Positions 17,698 to 27,266 are shown, numbered from the stretch's first letter. The stretch: 64,000 bases of DNA from UBA1141 sp963665155 (GCA_963665155.2 CAXXFI010000002.1:1-64000); one strand, 5' to 3'. Notes: generated from the letters alone by a model not told the origin. A program made the numbers and translations.

Positions 17698-19479
17698 ATG
17701 CTGGGAGTACGGTCGGCGCAACGAGGGCTGCTGGAAGCGGATCACCTGTACCTGGACTATGTGGGCCGGGGCTCCTTCTATGGCTTCCTGGCCTCCCTGC
17801 GGGGACAGCTATTTCGAGACGAAGAGTTCGCCGAGCTATATTGCCCAGACAATGGCCGGGATAGCGTGCCCCCAAGTCTGGTGGCCACTGCGCTGTTGTT
17901 GCAAGCCTACGACAAAGTCAGCGACGCCGAAGCCAAACAGCGGGCGGATTTTGATATCCGGTGGAAGGTGGCGTTGGGGATTGAGGTGGAGGACCGGCCC
18001 TTTGCCAAGAGCACGCTGCAGCTGTTTCGAGCCCAGCTGATCCTCCACGACCGGGTGCGGGCCGTCTTTCAGCGCAGCCTCCAATTCGCCCGGCAGACCG
18101 GATACCTGAAAGGACGCCGGATGAAGGTGGCGGTAGACACCACCTACATTCTGGGCCGAGGGGCGGTCAAGGACACCTACAACTTGCTGGCCGACGGCAT
18201 AGTCCAGGTAGTGCGGGCGCTTTCGGACCTGGATGGGACGCGGCCCGAGGAATGGGCCTTGAGACACGGTCTGGAACTCTACTTTGGCTCCAGTGTGAAG
18301 GGAGAGGCAGAGATTGACTGGGACAACCAGAAAGAGCGGCAAGCCTTACTGCAGAAGATAGTAGCCGATGCCGACCTGGTGTTGGAGCTGGCCCGTCAGG
18401 TCCAGGGTCAGTTCCCCGAGGAGAGCCCCCAGCGCCAGGGTATAGTGGAAGCGGCGGAGTTGCTGGGGCAACTGTTACTGCAGGATGTGGAACGCCAGGA
18501 GGATGGCCCAGCCCTGAAGGATGGGGTAAGCCGGGACCGCATCCCTTCGGTACACGACCCGGAGATGCGCCACGGCCGTAAAAGCAGCAGCAAACGCTTC
18601 GACGGACATAAGGCTGCCGTGGTGGTGGATACCGATTCCCAACTGGTGACCGCGGTAGACATCCTGCCCGGCAATGCCGGTGACAACACTGGAGTCCTGG
18701 AACTGGTGGAGCAGAGTGAGGAGAACACGGGCATAGCGGTGGAGGAGACTATCGGGGATGCGGCCTATGGGGATGGCGGGACGCGGCAGGCCTTTGCCGA
18801 TGCTGGTCGGACTCTAATAGCCAAGGTGCCGGGTCGCCCTAATAAGGCCTGCTTCCCCAAGGAGGACTTCCAGATCGACTTGGAGGCAGGAACCTGCACC
18901 TGCCCAGCCGGTAATGTTACCCACACCCTGCGGACCTTCGGCACCCGGACCAACCGGTTGGGTCGGACCTACCTGGCCCGGAGTTTCCAATTCGACCCGG
19001 CGGTCTGCGGCGTATGCCCCCTGCGGTCCCAGTGCGTGGCGGCGCGGTACGGGGCGGGACGCACCGTAGCCCTGCATCCCCAAGAGGCGCTCTTGCAACA
19101 AGCCCGGGACTTCCAGCGGAGTGAGGGCTTTGCTGAATACCGTAGGCTGCGCCAGGCGGCCGAGCATCGCCTGGCGCGGCTGGCGCAACTGGGGGTCCGC
19201 CAATCTCGCTACTTCGGCCGAGCCAAGACCCGATTCCAACTACTCATGGCGGCCACGGTGGCCAACCTGACCCTGGTGGCTACCAAGATGGGGATGATAT
19301 CTCCGGCTCCAGGCTCCTCTCACGATAAACCGGACCAGCAAGCCCCAGGGTCGCCCATCGTTACTACCCAATTCATATTGGCCGCAGCCAACTGGGTCAC
19401 TCTTAGCCTCAGACTTACAGTCCACTGGTTATCCTCCACGCCATCCCGTCACAGCAGGGCTTATCAGCCGGGTTTCTAG
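17698..19479 (+). CDS. IS1182-type transposase
   Basis: DDE transposase of about 593 residues in the IS1182/IS5-related group. N-terminal HLYLDYVGRGSFYGFLASL and VPPSLVATALLLQAYDKVSD are typical; the first catalytic Asp is in KVAVDTTYI, the second in IGDAAYGDGG. A Cys cluster (CTCPAGN, CGVCPLRSQC) and the C-terminal FGRAKTRFQLLMAATVANL follow. ATG 17698 has GGGAGG upstream; TTG 17692 is possible. About 60 residues beyond the usual end (after KMGMI) look non-homologous and may be read-through into neighbouring DNA. Terminal inverted repeats were not recognised. Confidence 0.85.
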   Translation: MLGVRSAQRGLLEADHLYLDYVGRGSFYGFLASLRGQLFRDEEFAELYCPDNGRDSVPPSLVATALLLQAYDKVSDAEAKQRADFDIRWKVALGIEVEDRPFAKSTLQLFRAQLILHDRVRAVFQRSLQFARQTGYLKGRRMKVAVDTTYILGRGAVKDTYNLLADGIVQVVRALSDLDGTRPEEWALRHGLELYFGSSVKGEAEIDWDNQKERQALLQKIVADADLVLELARQVQGQFPEESPQRQGIVEAAELLGQLLLQDVERQEDGPALKDGVSRDRIPSVHDPEMRHGRKSSSKRFDGHKAAVVVDTDSQLVTAVDILPGNAGDNTGVLELVEQSEENTGIAVEETIGDAAYGDGGTRQAFADAGRTLIAKVPGRPNKACFPKEDFQIDLEAGTCTCPAGNVTHTLRTFGTRTNRLGRTYLARSFQFDPAVCGVCPLRSQCVAARYGAGRTVALHPQEALLQQARDFQRSEGFAEYRRLRQAAEHRLARLAQLGVRQSRYFGRAKTRFQLLMAATVANLTLVATKMGMISPAPGSSHDKPDQQAPGSPIVTTQFILAAANWVTLSLRLTVHWLSSTPSRHSRAYQPGF

Positions 19480-19487
19480 GGCGCTAT

Positions 19488-20603
19488 TTGAAGGAAGAAG
19501 ACGAGGCGACCCACTACGAGGACGCCCGCACGGGGGAGGGTCGGCGACGCCTTTCGGTCTGTGCCCGGGACCTCTACCGGCTGGTGGACCGGTTCCATGG
19601 CACGACTGCTGCCCAGCTGGAGGAGTACCGGCTGCTGGAGCGGCTGCTGCGGGAGCAGTGCCATGTGGGCAAACACCGGGACGGGCGCCCCAGGGACGAT
19701 GACGACGATGCTGGGGAATGCAAGGTGCCCGTGGCCTTGAAGGACCCGAAGCAGGTGTCCGCCGACTCGCTGCAATCGCCCCACGACCCGGATGTGACCT
19801 ACAGCGGCCACAAGGGGAAGGGGTACGAGGTGCAGGTGGCGGAGACCTGCCACGAGGAGAACGCCACCCAGCTCATCACCCACGTGGAGGTGACCCCCTC
19901 GAGTGGGAGCGACACCGACGTGAGCGTGCCGGTCGTTGACGGGCTCGCGGAGCGGAAGGTCCGACCGGACGAGCTCTTCGCCGACACGGCGTATGGGTCG
20001 GGCCGCAATGCCTTCGAAGCCTCGCGCCGGGGAACGGAACTGGTGAGCCCGGTGGCGGGGTCGGCGCCGGGGAACTCGCACGAAGGAGAGGGTGACGGAC
20101 CACCGCCGCTCACCGCCGCGGACTTTCAGATCGACGTCACAGGGGAGCAGGCCACGGTGTGCCCCGCCGGCCACCCGTCCATCGAGGAGCACGAGTTGGA
20201 GGATGCGCCGGAGCGGGTAGAGGTCCACTTTGCCAGGACAACATGCGAGCCCTGCCCCTTGCGGTCCCGTTGCCCAGTGAAGCTGGACCGGCGTGCGGGG
20301 GCCTACGTCCTCAAGGCGGACCTGGTGAAGGTGAACATCGAGCGGCGCCGGAGGGCCGAGGCCACCGAGGAGTGGCGCAAGCGGTATGCCATAAGGGCCG
20401 GGATCGAGGGAACGAACTCCGAGCTGAAGCGCGCCCACGGGCTTGGGCGCTTGCGGGTGCGAGGGGGCCGTCGGGTGCGGCTTGCCGTCTACCTGAAGGC
20501 GTTGGCGTGCAACTTCAAGCGGATGGTCCATGCACGCCTGGTGGAGATGGAGAACACGGCTCAGCGGGCGGTCGGGACGGTACCTGCGGTCACGGCCGCA
20601 TGA
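19488..20603 (+). pseudogene. second IS1182/IS5-type transposase, 5'-truncated
   Basis: C-terminal portion of another DDE transposase, with higher G+C than its neighbours. It shows PHDPDVTYSGHKGKGYEVQVAE, a catalytic Asp in ELFADTAYGSG, a CEPCPLRSRCPV cluster and the terminal RAGIEGTNSELKRAHGL with the final Glu, then RLAVYLKALACNFKRM. The N-terminal third, including the first catalytic Asp, is missing; the frame is entered from GRYLKEEDEA directly after the stop of the preceding transposase. The upstream element probably inserted into, or recombined with, this one. It cannot act alone. Confidence 0.8.
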
Positions 20604-20790
20604 GGGCGCCGCTCCACAGCTTCCACCGGGTGCCCTGAGCCACGAAGGGGTACCGCAACGGGATCACGCTTGTCCTGAGCGCGGCAGATGGTGCGGTGAG
20701 GCCAGCAGCCGGCATCCCGTGGCCTCCTCCCTTCCAGGCCCCTTCCGCCAGGGTTCATCTCAAACAGGCCTTTTTGCGAGGGAATCAATC

Positions 20791-20946
20791 ATGGCTAATC
20801 AAGTGACTGGTTTCCCCGGAGAATTGCCCTTAGTCTTAATTCTAGCGGATATGCTCAAATCCGCTTTGGAATGGGAGAGTCGTTCATGGGCAGACCCCGA
20901 CTCCTACAGATTCACGACCCAAATTGGTAGCCTAGGGACGAAGTGA
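20791..20946 (+). CDS. small protein upstream of serine recombinase, 51 aa
   Basis: ATG 20791 follows GAGGGA at 20779-20784; the TGA at 20944-20946 overlaps the recombinase ATG. No family recognised; the sequence is mixed, with ADMLKSALEWESRSW as a likely helix. The gene mirrors the small zinc-finger gene before the 14413 recombinase in position and overlap, but not in sequence. Probably an accessory or regulatory protein of this recombinase. Confidence 0.5.
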   Translation: MANQVTGFPGELPLVLILADMLKSALEWESRSWADPDSYRFTTQIGSLGTK

Positions 20947-22499
20947 TGAGAAACCACGATCGAAACCAACTGAACCAGTCCATAAATAGCTTTGAAGATC
21001 TAAGGGGCTTAAGGGCCGAAGGCTACATCAGAGACTCCACGCTGGATCAACGGGAAGGATTTGGTCCGGACATCCAAAAGCGCAATGAGGAAAGATTCGC
21101 TGATTCGTACAGCTTGGTCTTAGGCGGCCGGTGGTACACGGAGTTCGTCAGTGGCCGGAGCATGAAGAAGCGCAAAGAGTTCCGGAGTCTTTTAGAGGAC
21201 GCAAGATCCGATCATTTCGACGTCCTGTTCGTTGACCACACCTCTAGATTTGGCCGGAATCAAGCCGAGTGCATCCGCTACAAAGAAGAGCTGCAGCAAC
21301 TCGGGAAAGTGGTCATCTTCGTATCCCAGGGGATCATCAGTGGCAGTGACCGGGATTTCCTTGGTGAGCGGATCAATGAAACTCTGGACGAAGCATATAG
21401 CCGGAACCTGTCCCGCTATGTGAGGGCCGGCCTGGCAGAAAAGGTAGCTCAAGGTCACGCCATAGGTAGTCCGCCCTTGGGATACCGGAATGAAAAGTCC
21501 TCCAGCGGAAGGGGTGCCCATCCGGTGGTAGACCCCATATCCATGACGTCGTTGAAAGCGGTGTTTGAAGGATATGCATCGGGAAAGCATTCTTTTCGTA
21601 CTTTAGCTCAAGAGCTAAATACCCAGGGCTACCGAACATCAAAAGGCAAGCCCTTCACCGAAAGTCCAATCAGCACCATACTGAACAACCGGTTCTATCT
21701 GGGGGAAGTGATCTATCACCGTGGTAAACTCGATGAAGAAGTGATCCCCGGAGTCCACGAGGTTCCGGAGGAAGTAAAGCAGTTATGGGTTCGCTGCCAA
21801 GAGGTACGACGGGAGAGGAGTTCTCCGGGACAACCCAGCCCGCCTGCTCGTCAACGGCGGGTTTACCCACTGACCGGGGCCTTGGTCTGCGACGGCTGCG
21901 GAGAGCCGTTTCACGGAGTCGGACACCACAGCCACGGGCGAACCTACCTACGCATGGAACACAGTTGGCACCGATGTGACATGAGCCCGAAGACTGTGCC
22001 TGCCGCCAATGTGGAAGGGGAATTCTCCCGGCGGGTGCTGGGCTGCGTCAGTTTGGATGAAGGTTGGCGTTCATTGGTATTAAGGGCGATGGCCAATGAG
22101 GGCCCTGAGCCTGACAGAGAGCCGGAGATTAAACGAATTGATGGCGCCCTGGCCAACCTTAGGAAACAACACCTTTGGAATGTGATAAGCGACCAAGAGT
22201 TCAAGGAAGAATTCAATGATCTACAAAGGCAACGGCGCGTTTTGGAGCCGAAGCCCAAAGCACAATCAACTCCCAACCTAGACCGCGCCGCCGAGCTCTT
22301 GAAGGATCTGCCGGCTCTATGGGAACATCCAGGGGTCACACCGCAACAACGCAATGATTTGGCGCGGGAAGTCTTCAATGAGATAAGGTTTAGGGAAGGA
22401 CGACTGGTTGCGGTAAAACCCCGTCCGGAATACAGACCTCTATTTGCTTACAGCATCTGGAATGGAGACCCAGAGGTTGGTGGTGAGCGGTCATCCTGA
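20946..22499 (+). CDS. large serine recombinase, second copy type
   Basis: 517-residue large serine recombinase, only distantly similar to the 14413 enzyme. Resolvase domain: catalytic serine in YIRDSTLDQ, LFVDHTSRFGRNQ, LDEAYSRNLSRYVRAGL; recombinase domain: GSPPLGYRNEKSS, LNTQGYRTSKGKPFTESPI, RFYLGEVIYH; zinc ribbon: LVCDGCGEPFHGVGHH followed by HRCDMSP; C-terminal helical coiled-coil. Start ATG 20946 (GTG 20943 also possible), overlapping the small upstream gene. It lies beside transposase remnants and has no other element genes, so it may be the last survivor of an integrated element. Appears intact. Confidence 0.92.
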   Translation: MRNHDRNQLNQSINSFEDLRGLRAEGYIRDSTLDQREGFGPDIQKRNEERFADSYSLVLGGRWYTEFVSGRSMKKRKEFRSLLEDARSDHFDVLFVDHTSRFGRNQAECIRYKEELQQLGKVVIFVSQGIISGSDRDFLGERINETLDEAYSRNLSRYVRAGLAEKVAQGHAIGSPPLGYRNEKSSSGRGAHPVVDPISMTSLKAVFEGYASGKHSFRTLAQELNTQGYRTSKGKPFTESPISTILNNRFYLGEVIYHRGKLDEEVIPGVHEVPEEVKQLWVRCQEVRRERSSPGQPSPPARQRRVYPLTGALVCDGCGEPFHGVGHHSHGRTYLRMEHSWHRCDMSPKTVPAANVEGEFSRRVLGCVSLDEGWRSLVLRAMANEGPEPDREPEIKRIDGALANLRKQHLWNVISDQEFKEEFNDLQRQRRVLEPKPKAQSTPNLDRAAELLKDLPALWEHPGVTPQQRNDLAREVFNEIRFREGRLVAVKPRPEYRPLFAYSIWNGDPEVGGERSS

Positions 22500-22549
22500 G
22501 ACCGTCGAACTGTCACATCATCGAATGGATGGTTCGACAAGCTCACCAC
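22480..22549. repeat. imperfect hairpin repeat at end of recombinase gene
   Basis: GTGGTGAGC (22480-22488) pairs with GCTCACCAC (22541-22549) and GTCGAAC (22504-22510) with GTTCGAC (22532-22538). The recombinase stop lies inside it. The core GGTTCGACAAGCTCACCACG has the look of a dispersed repeat and might also end transcription. Only this copy is present in the window. Confidence 0.5.
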
Positions 22550-22647
22550 GAACGGGGTACCTACGCGAACTGAAGTAGGTGACCGGCAATCTCTAACCAA
22601 CTAGCTTTGGAGCCTGCCCCTCGCTAGGACCCCAGACTCCTCGCCTC

Positions 22648-23826
22648 CTAGTCTTTCTGGTTCTTGAACGTGGGCATTACCTCTTTACCGAACCGCTCAA
22701 GCTGCTCCAACATTACCTCAAGTGGAGTGCCCATGCGTGTGCAGCCCACATGAACGGCCTCCAGGCCGGGATACTTGTCCTGTAGTTCCATCAACCGCTC
22801 GGTTATCAACTCGGGCGGCCCGCACAACCAAGACCCGGCCTTGACCGCTCCCTCAATGGTAGGCAGGCCCGCGAAAGGCGCCCGTTTGGGGTCGGCCAAG
22901 TCCGATAGTTGCTGTTCCGACATGCCCCGGAAGAAGCCCAATGGAGCGAACATTTTCATGTCTTCCTCGAAGAACTTCTTACAGTCCTTTATCCCTTGGG
23001 CCTCGGTGTCGGCAATGTAGGTGGGAATTCCAACCGTGAGGTCGGTGCCCAGTTTGGTATCCCTTCCGTGGGCGGCCAGCGTGTCCCGCCAACGGGTAAC
23101 TACCTCGTCCGATGCGCCGCCGGTCACCGCCCCACCGCCAATGATTCCCTTGATGCCGTGCTTGGCCATAAAGTCCATTGCCCGCTGCCCGGCGCTCACT
23201 ATGGGCTACCAGCATTCCACGGGCAGGGTGAGGGGACGAGGAACCAGGGATACTTCCTTAAGCTCGTAACCCCGATATGGCGCGGGAGGTGGAATCTGAT
23301 AGTTTTCGCCGTGGTGGGAGAATGACCGGTTGTTGAAAGCCTTAAACATTACCTCCACCTGCTCTTCGAACAGGTCCCGGTTGGCATCCGAGTCGGTGTT
23401 GGTGCTGGGTGCGCCAAAGGTATCCACCTCTCGGCTGTGATAGCCCCGGCCCACGCCGAAAATCACCCGGCCCTTGGTCAAGCGGTCCACCGTGGCGAAG
23501 TCCTCGGCCAAACGCAGCGGGTGCCACTTGGGATTAATGTTGAAACCGCAACCGAATTTTAGATTTTCAGTAATATGCGAAAGGTGAAGGTAGAGCAAAA
23601 GCAGGTTGCCGATGCACTCATTGCCTTCCGTTTGGAAGTGGTGCTCGGCCATCCAAAAGCTATCGAACCCAACACGGTCCATCAGTTGGGCGATGGCCGT
23701 CGCCCGGTCGAATATGGTGGCTAAATGGTCGTCGGAAAAGTTTCGGTCGTTTAGTGCGGTGGCTTCCAAGCCGATGTCCCCCAAGTCCACATGGCCTGCA
23801 TACAGCGCACCGAAGTTCGTGATCAT
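22648..23826 (-). pseudogene. LLM-class flavin-dependent oxidoreductase with in-frame TAG
   Basis: Bacterial-luciferase-like monooxygenase family, about 392 codons. N-terminus GFDSFWMAEHHF, NPKWHPLRLAEDFATVDRLTKGRVIFGVGRGY; C-terminal part GIKGIIGGGAVTGG and GSWLCGPPELITERLM. The frame is continuous but contains TAG at 23208-23206, reading PVECW-stop-PIVSAGQRAMDF; family members usually have Gln there, so a CAG to TAG change is likely. Start ATG 23826 with CGGAG upstream is preferred over longer openings. The genome uses TAG as a true stop elsewhere, so this is a nonsense mutation or base error rather than recoding. Confidence 0.83.
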
Positions 23827-24301
23827 AAAATACACTCCGTTTAAAAATTTGCCGGGCCTCATTCCGTAAGACCGGCCGGAAGACCGGCCGGAAGACTGGC
23901 CCGGAAGACCTGCGTATTTGCGACAATGGGAACATGGTAGCAGAATGGTCAATTCATCCTTCATTTTATGGACACGACGGTGACCCTTCCTGGGTAAACT
24001 TTGCTTGGGGTATTCTGGAAATCCCCCCAACCCCCCTTTTTCGAAAGTGGGGCCATTTAGTTCCCTCAACACATCCAAGCAAGATCGATGTCAAATCGTC
24101 ACGGGCTGGCGAGGGGGAGTTTTGGCCTTGAGCCAGATTAACCGCTGATGCGGCTATCGGTGGAGAGTTTGCAAGCACCGTCCTGGCTTTGTAGCAACCT
24201 CTAGCCACGGCCTAATCTGTCCCTTAGAATACCAGTGTCCTTTACTTTGGAAATGTTAGGCTTCGGTTTCGACCATACCCAGCTATTGCAGGAGGAAAGA
24301 T
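23827..24301. other. intergenic, short tandem repeat and palindromic repeat only
   Basis: Divergent gap between the LLM gene and the Gfo/Idh/MocA gene. It holds a 12-bp tandem repeat (GACCGGCCGGAA at 23870-23881 and 23882-23893, plus a degenerate third copy) and one member of the GGGGGATTT repeat family at 24018-24053. No convincing gene. Confidence 0.5.
24018..24053. repeat. dispersed palindromic repeat (AAATCCCCC family), locus 1
   Basis: AAATCCCCCCAACCCCCC followed by a short loop and an AAAG-GGGG arm. Imperfect half-element of the family whose perfect member is at 51336-51381. Confidence 0.55.
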
Positions 24302-25417
24302 ATGCCGGACCCTATCCGCTTGGGAATTATCGGCGCCAGTCCCACCGTAGGCTGGGCCCACCGGTCTCACCTGCCCGCCATCGTGGCCAGCCCTGAATTT
24401 GAGTTGACCGGCGTATGCACCACACGGAAAGAAACCGCCGAAGAGGCGCTCCGCCAATATGGGGCCAAGCTGGCCTTCGACGACTACCATGAGATGCTGG
24501 CCCATCCGGACATCGACGCAGTGGCCGTGGTCTTGCGAGTGCCAGCCCACTTCCAGATTACCAAGGACGCCCTGAACGCAGGCAAGCACGTCTTCACGGA
24601 GTGGCCGCTGGGCAAGGACACAGGAGAGGCCAAGGAACTGGCCGACCTAGCCCAGTCGAAAGGCGTTAAGACCGTAGTCGGTCTACAGGCACGAGCGAAC
24701 CCGGCCATTATCCACATGAAGGAATTGGTGGAAGAGGGTTACGTGGGCGAAATCATCTCCTGCAACATGAAGCTGATGCGGGGCGGGGTACTGGAGCGGG
24801 AATCCGGGCGCACTTGGCAGAGGGACGTTGAACTTGGAGCGAACACCCTGACCATTGCCACCGGTCACTCCATCGACGCTTTGCGCTTCGTCGCCGGGGA
24901 GTTCGGCCAGGTATCGGCGGTAGTCTCCACTCAGGTGGAACAGTGGTACGAAAGCGATACGAAAATAATGGTTGACGTTACGTCGCCGGATAATATTCTG
25001 ATCAGCGGTCAGTTGGCCAATGGCGCGGTGGCTTCAGCCCACGTGGGAAGCATCCCTTGGGCTGGCACCGGATACACCATGGAAGTATATGGGCGAAAAG
25101 GGACATTGGTGGCAACCTCCGAGGACTCCCCCCAATTGGGGACCGTTCGTGTTCAAGGGGCTCAAAACGGAGACACTTTAGAGGACATTGAAATTCCGGC
25201 TCGCCACACTAATGTGCTGGAAGGGATGCCCCAAGGGGCACCGTACAACGTCGGCCAACTTTACTACCTGTTCGGCCAGGCTATACAAGGCAATACTACG
25301 GACGGAGGCGCCTACCCATACCCCGATTTTGACACGGCAGTAGAGTTGCACCAATTCATAGACTCAATACGCCAGTCCGCCAAAGATGGCAACGCAGCCA
25401 GGGTAACGACGGGTTAG
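24302..25417 (+). CDS. Gfo/Idh/MocA family oxidoreductase
   Basis: 371-residue protein with an N-terminal Rossmann domain (RLGIIGASPTVGWAHRSH) and the family's alpha/beta C-terminal domain. The usual catalytic EKP motif reads TEWPLGKD, so the Lys is Trp. This variant is characteristic of the Gal80-like branch, including the yeast regulator Gal80, so the protein may bind NAD(P) and a sugar-like ligand without normal dehydrogenase chemistry. ATG 24302 follows an AGGAGGAAAG ribosome site. Stands alone between an LLM gene and small zinc-ribbon genes. Intact. Confidence 0.88.
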   Translation: MPDPIRLGIIGASPTVGWAHRSHLPAIVASPEFELTGVCTTRKETAEEALRQYGAKLAFDDYHEMLAHPDIDAVAVVLRVPAHFQITKDALNAGKHVFTEWPLGKDTGEAKELADLAQSKGVKTVVGLQARANPAIIHMKELVEEGYVGEIISCNMKLMRGGVLERESGRTWQRDVELGANTLTIATGHSIDALRFVAGEFGQVSAVVSTQVEQWYESDTKIMVDVTSPDNILISGQLANGAVASAHVGSIPWAGTGYTMEVYGRKGTLVATSEDSPQLGTVRVQGAQNGDTLEDIEIPARHTNVLEGMPQGAPYNVGQLYYLFGQAIQGNTTDGGAYPYPDFDTAVELHQFIDSIRQSAKDGNAARVTTG

Positions 25418-25652
25418 GCGCCGAATGGCTGATTCTGTGGCTGTGAATTCCCATTCGCGCCGTACATTCCCTTAACAGGCGCGATTATAAGAATCTTCGG
25501 CGTGCTGATGGCGACTAGGTTTCTATTAAAGAATTGACCAATCTTCGTGGTTTCATGTAGTGAAACGCACACCCTGCACGATCAGGTGGAGGTGGTCGGG
25601 CAAGTCAAGGCGATGATACTATTCGGATAGCTGATTTCCAGAGGATCAGATA

Positions 25653-25919
25653 ATGGCCTTATCACCCGAGCAAAAGGATAAAATCTTAGACCGTATCAAA
25701 GAGCGGACTCAAACTATTCGAAAATGTGTTGTCTGCGGAAACAACACGTGGGAGTTATCAGACGGCTTCTTTTCTATGCAGGAGAATTTGAGCAAATTGA
25801 ATCTTGGCGGACGGGGTCAACCCTGCGTTGCTGTAACATGCAACAATTGCGGTAACACCAACCTTCTAAATTTGATGGTGCTCGGCTTAGGCGATTTGAT
25901 TGAGTCGCCTAATGCCTGA
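25653..25919 (+). CDS. zinc-ribbon protein, 88 aa
   Basis: Small protein with two Cys pairs, KCVVCGNN near residue 24 and VTCNNCGNT near residue 65, forming a treble-clef or ribbon-like zinc site. A helical N-terminal segment (SPEQKDKILDRIKER) precedes it. ATG 25653 follows GAGGATCAGATA. Its stop overlaps the next small gene by eight bases, so the two are coupled. Function unknown. Confidence 0.7.
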   Translation: MALSPEQKDKILDRIKERTQTIRKCVVCGNNTWELSDGFFSMQENLSKLNLGGRGQPCVAVTCNNCGNTNLLNLMVLGLGDLIESPNA

Positions 25920-26112
25920 TGAACAACCTGAGCCGTCAGAACCAACCGACGGTGTGATCCTGCCATCATCTCCATCCTTCGTGTCATTCGTTACGGTCCC
26001 CCGGGAAATTGAAATATACGCCATCACCCAACCTGAGCTTGATACCCTGGTTAGCTGTTACAACTCAATTCATATTGTGATGTTTGGATTAGCAGTAGGA
26101 GCCTTGCATTAA
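25912..26112 (+). CDS. short, possibly truncated membrane protein, 66 aa
   Basis: Begins at ATG 25912 inside the end of the zinc-ribbon gene. The N-terminus is acidic and proline-rich, then PREIEIYAITQPELDTLVS, and the last residues (IHIVMFGLAVGALH) look like the start of a membrane helix that ends abruptly. Relatives of this arrangement usually have a full transmembrane pair, so the gene may be cut by a frameshift or natural truncation. Function unknown. Confidence 0.5.
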   Translation: MPDEQPEPSEPTDGVILPSSPSFVSFVTVPREIEIYAITQPELDTLVSCYNSIHIVMFGLAVGALH

Positions 26113-26394
26113 CTGCGGTGTCTGCGAGATCGACTTTTTATTTCTTGATTAGAGCCATTATCGACCTGAGAACTGCCACAAAAAGAATAAACGACATCCG
26201 CAAACGTACTGTAACGTACTGTTAGGTAGCCCTTACAATCTCCGTTAAGCTGGCGCAGACCTGGCCCAAGAGCATCTCAGATGGCCCAAACAAAGTGTGA
26301 GGGTAGATTATCCGAGTACATAAGTCCAGTGCATTCACCATTTATGCTTAGAATAAATCGCAACAACTCTCGATATATCGGAGATGGTAGCAAT

Positions 26395-26817
26395 ATGGAA
26401 CAGACCGATACTAAAACACCTCTGGACTGGGATGCCTTACAAGTCGGCGAAACTTTCGAAAGATTCGAGTACGTGTTGACCCAAGAAATGATCGACACCT
26501 ACCGAAAAGGGGTCATGGACCCGGAAGCCGGTTTCCCGACCATCGCTCACAAAGTGGACGTCAGGCAATACAACGCCAAGTATTCCGACGATGGCTCCGT
26601 CAACGCAAGGTGCGCATTCCACTGCTACAATCCTCCCGTCGCTGGCAAGAAGCTAACCGTCTTCGCATGGATCGCCGACAAATACCTCCGAAGAGGCAAG
26701 AACTACATCGTCACCGAGGCAGTCTCGGTAGACGAAGACGGACGTCTCATTGATAGGGTAATTACCCACGAGTTGAAGCAACCTTCCGAAGTAGGCAAGA
26801 AATGGGGTGGCGAATGA
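26395..26817 (+). CDS. MaoC-like / hotdog-fold dehydratase subunit 1
   Basis: 140-residue hotdog-fold protein of the MaoC/FAS1-like dehydratase type. Landmarks: WDALQVGETFERFEYVLTQEMIDTYRKGV at the N-terminus and KLTVFAWIADKYLRRGKNYIVTEAVSVDEDG in the core beta sheet. It overlaps the next gene by ATGA; paired half-hotdog subunits often form one enoyl-CoA or 3-hydroxyacyl-CoA (de)hydratase. ATG 26395 with GGAGA upstream is preferred over an upstream in-frame ATG at 26281. Likely role: hydration or dehydration of an acyl-CoA. Confidence 0.8.
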   Translation: MEQTDTKTPLDWDALQVGETFERFEYVLTQEMIDTYRKGVMDPEAGFPTIAHKVDVRQYNAKYSDDGSVNARCAFHCYNPPVAGKKLTVFAWIADKYLRRGKNYIVTEAVSVDEDGRLIDRVITHELKQPSEVGKKWGGE

Positions 26818-27266
26818 CCAACCCCATCAGAAACATTCAGATAGGTGATGATGTGTCGCCTGTGGTGAAGGAGATGACTCAAGAGGCGATTAACCTTTTC
26901 GAGGGCAGCGCTGGCCAGACCGGTCCCTCTCAGTTCACCGACGAGCATGCCGCCAGGGAGACGTTGGGCACACAAGGAACTGTAGCATCAGGGAGAATGT
27001 CGCTGACTTTTGCCATAGAGATGCTCCGAAGGCACTTCGGCAACGATGTTTTTAACCACACTGGGGTAGTGGACTTGAGGTTTTTAAGGCCGGTCCGACC
27101 CGGCGACACCATAACCTTCTCGGGGAAGATATCCGAGATGAGCCGAGAGGCCAACGGCAGCAAAGTGACGGTGGACATACAGGCCTTGAACCAAAACGGC
27201 GACACCACAGGCGTGGGCAAGGGCAGCGCGATAGTGCCAAATGCCTTCCTGCCGGTAGAAGTGTAG
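26814..27266 (+). CDS. MaoC-like dehydratase subunit 2
   Basis: 150-residue MaoC-domain protein coupled to the preceding subunit (ATGA at 26814). Shows the dehydratase order: INLFEGSAGQTGPSQFTDEHAA (position of the usual Asp/His helix), GRMSLTFAIEML, DLRFLRPVRPGDTITFSGKI. The canonical D-x-x-x-x-H is not evident, so the active site may be incomplete alone and depend on the partner. Expected cytoplasmic enoyl-CoA hydratase-type activity, substrate unknown. Confidence 0.82.
   Translation: MTNPIRNIQIGDDVSPVVKEMTQEAINLFEGSAGQTGPSQFTDEHAARETLGTQGTVASGRMSLTFAIEMLRRHFGNDVFNHTGVVDLRFLRPVRPGDTITFSGKISEMSREANGSKVTVDIQALNQNGDTTGVGKGSAIVPNAFLPVEV

Noticed and set aside
19476..20531. 351-codon minus-strand frame opposite the truncated transposase
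   Set aside because: Shadow frame in GC-rich DNA; transposase motifs lie on the plus strand.
22530..22550. tRNA T-loop suggested by GGTTCGA
   Set aside because: The flanks form no cloverleaf; the motif belongs to an inverted repeat. Other GGTTCGA sites (27325, 39054) also lack tRNA structure.
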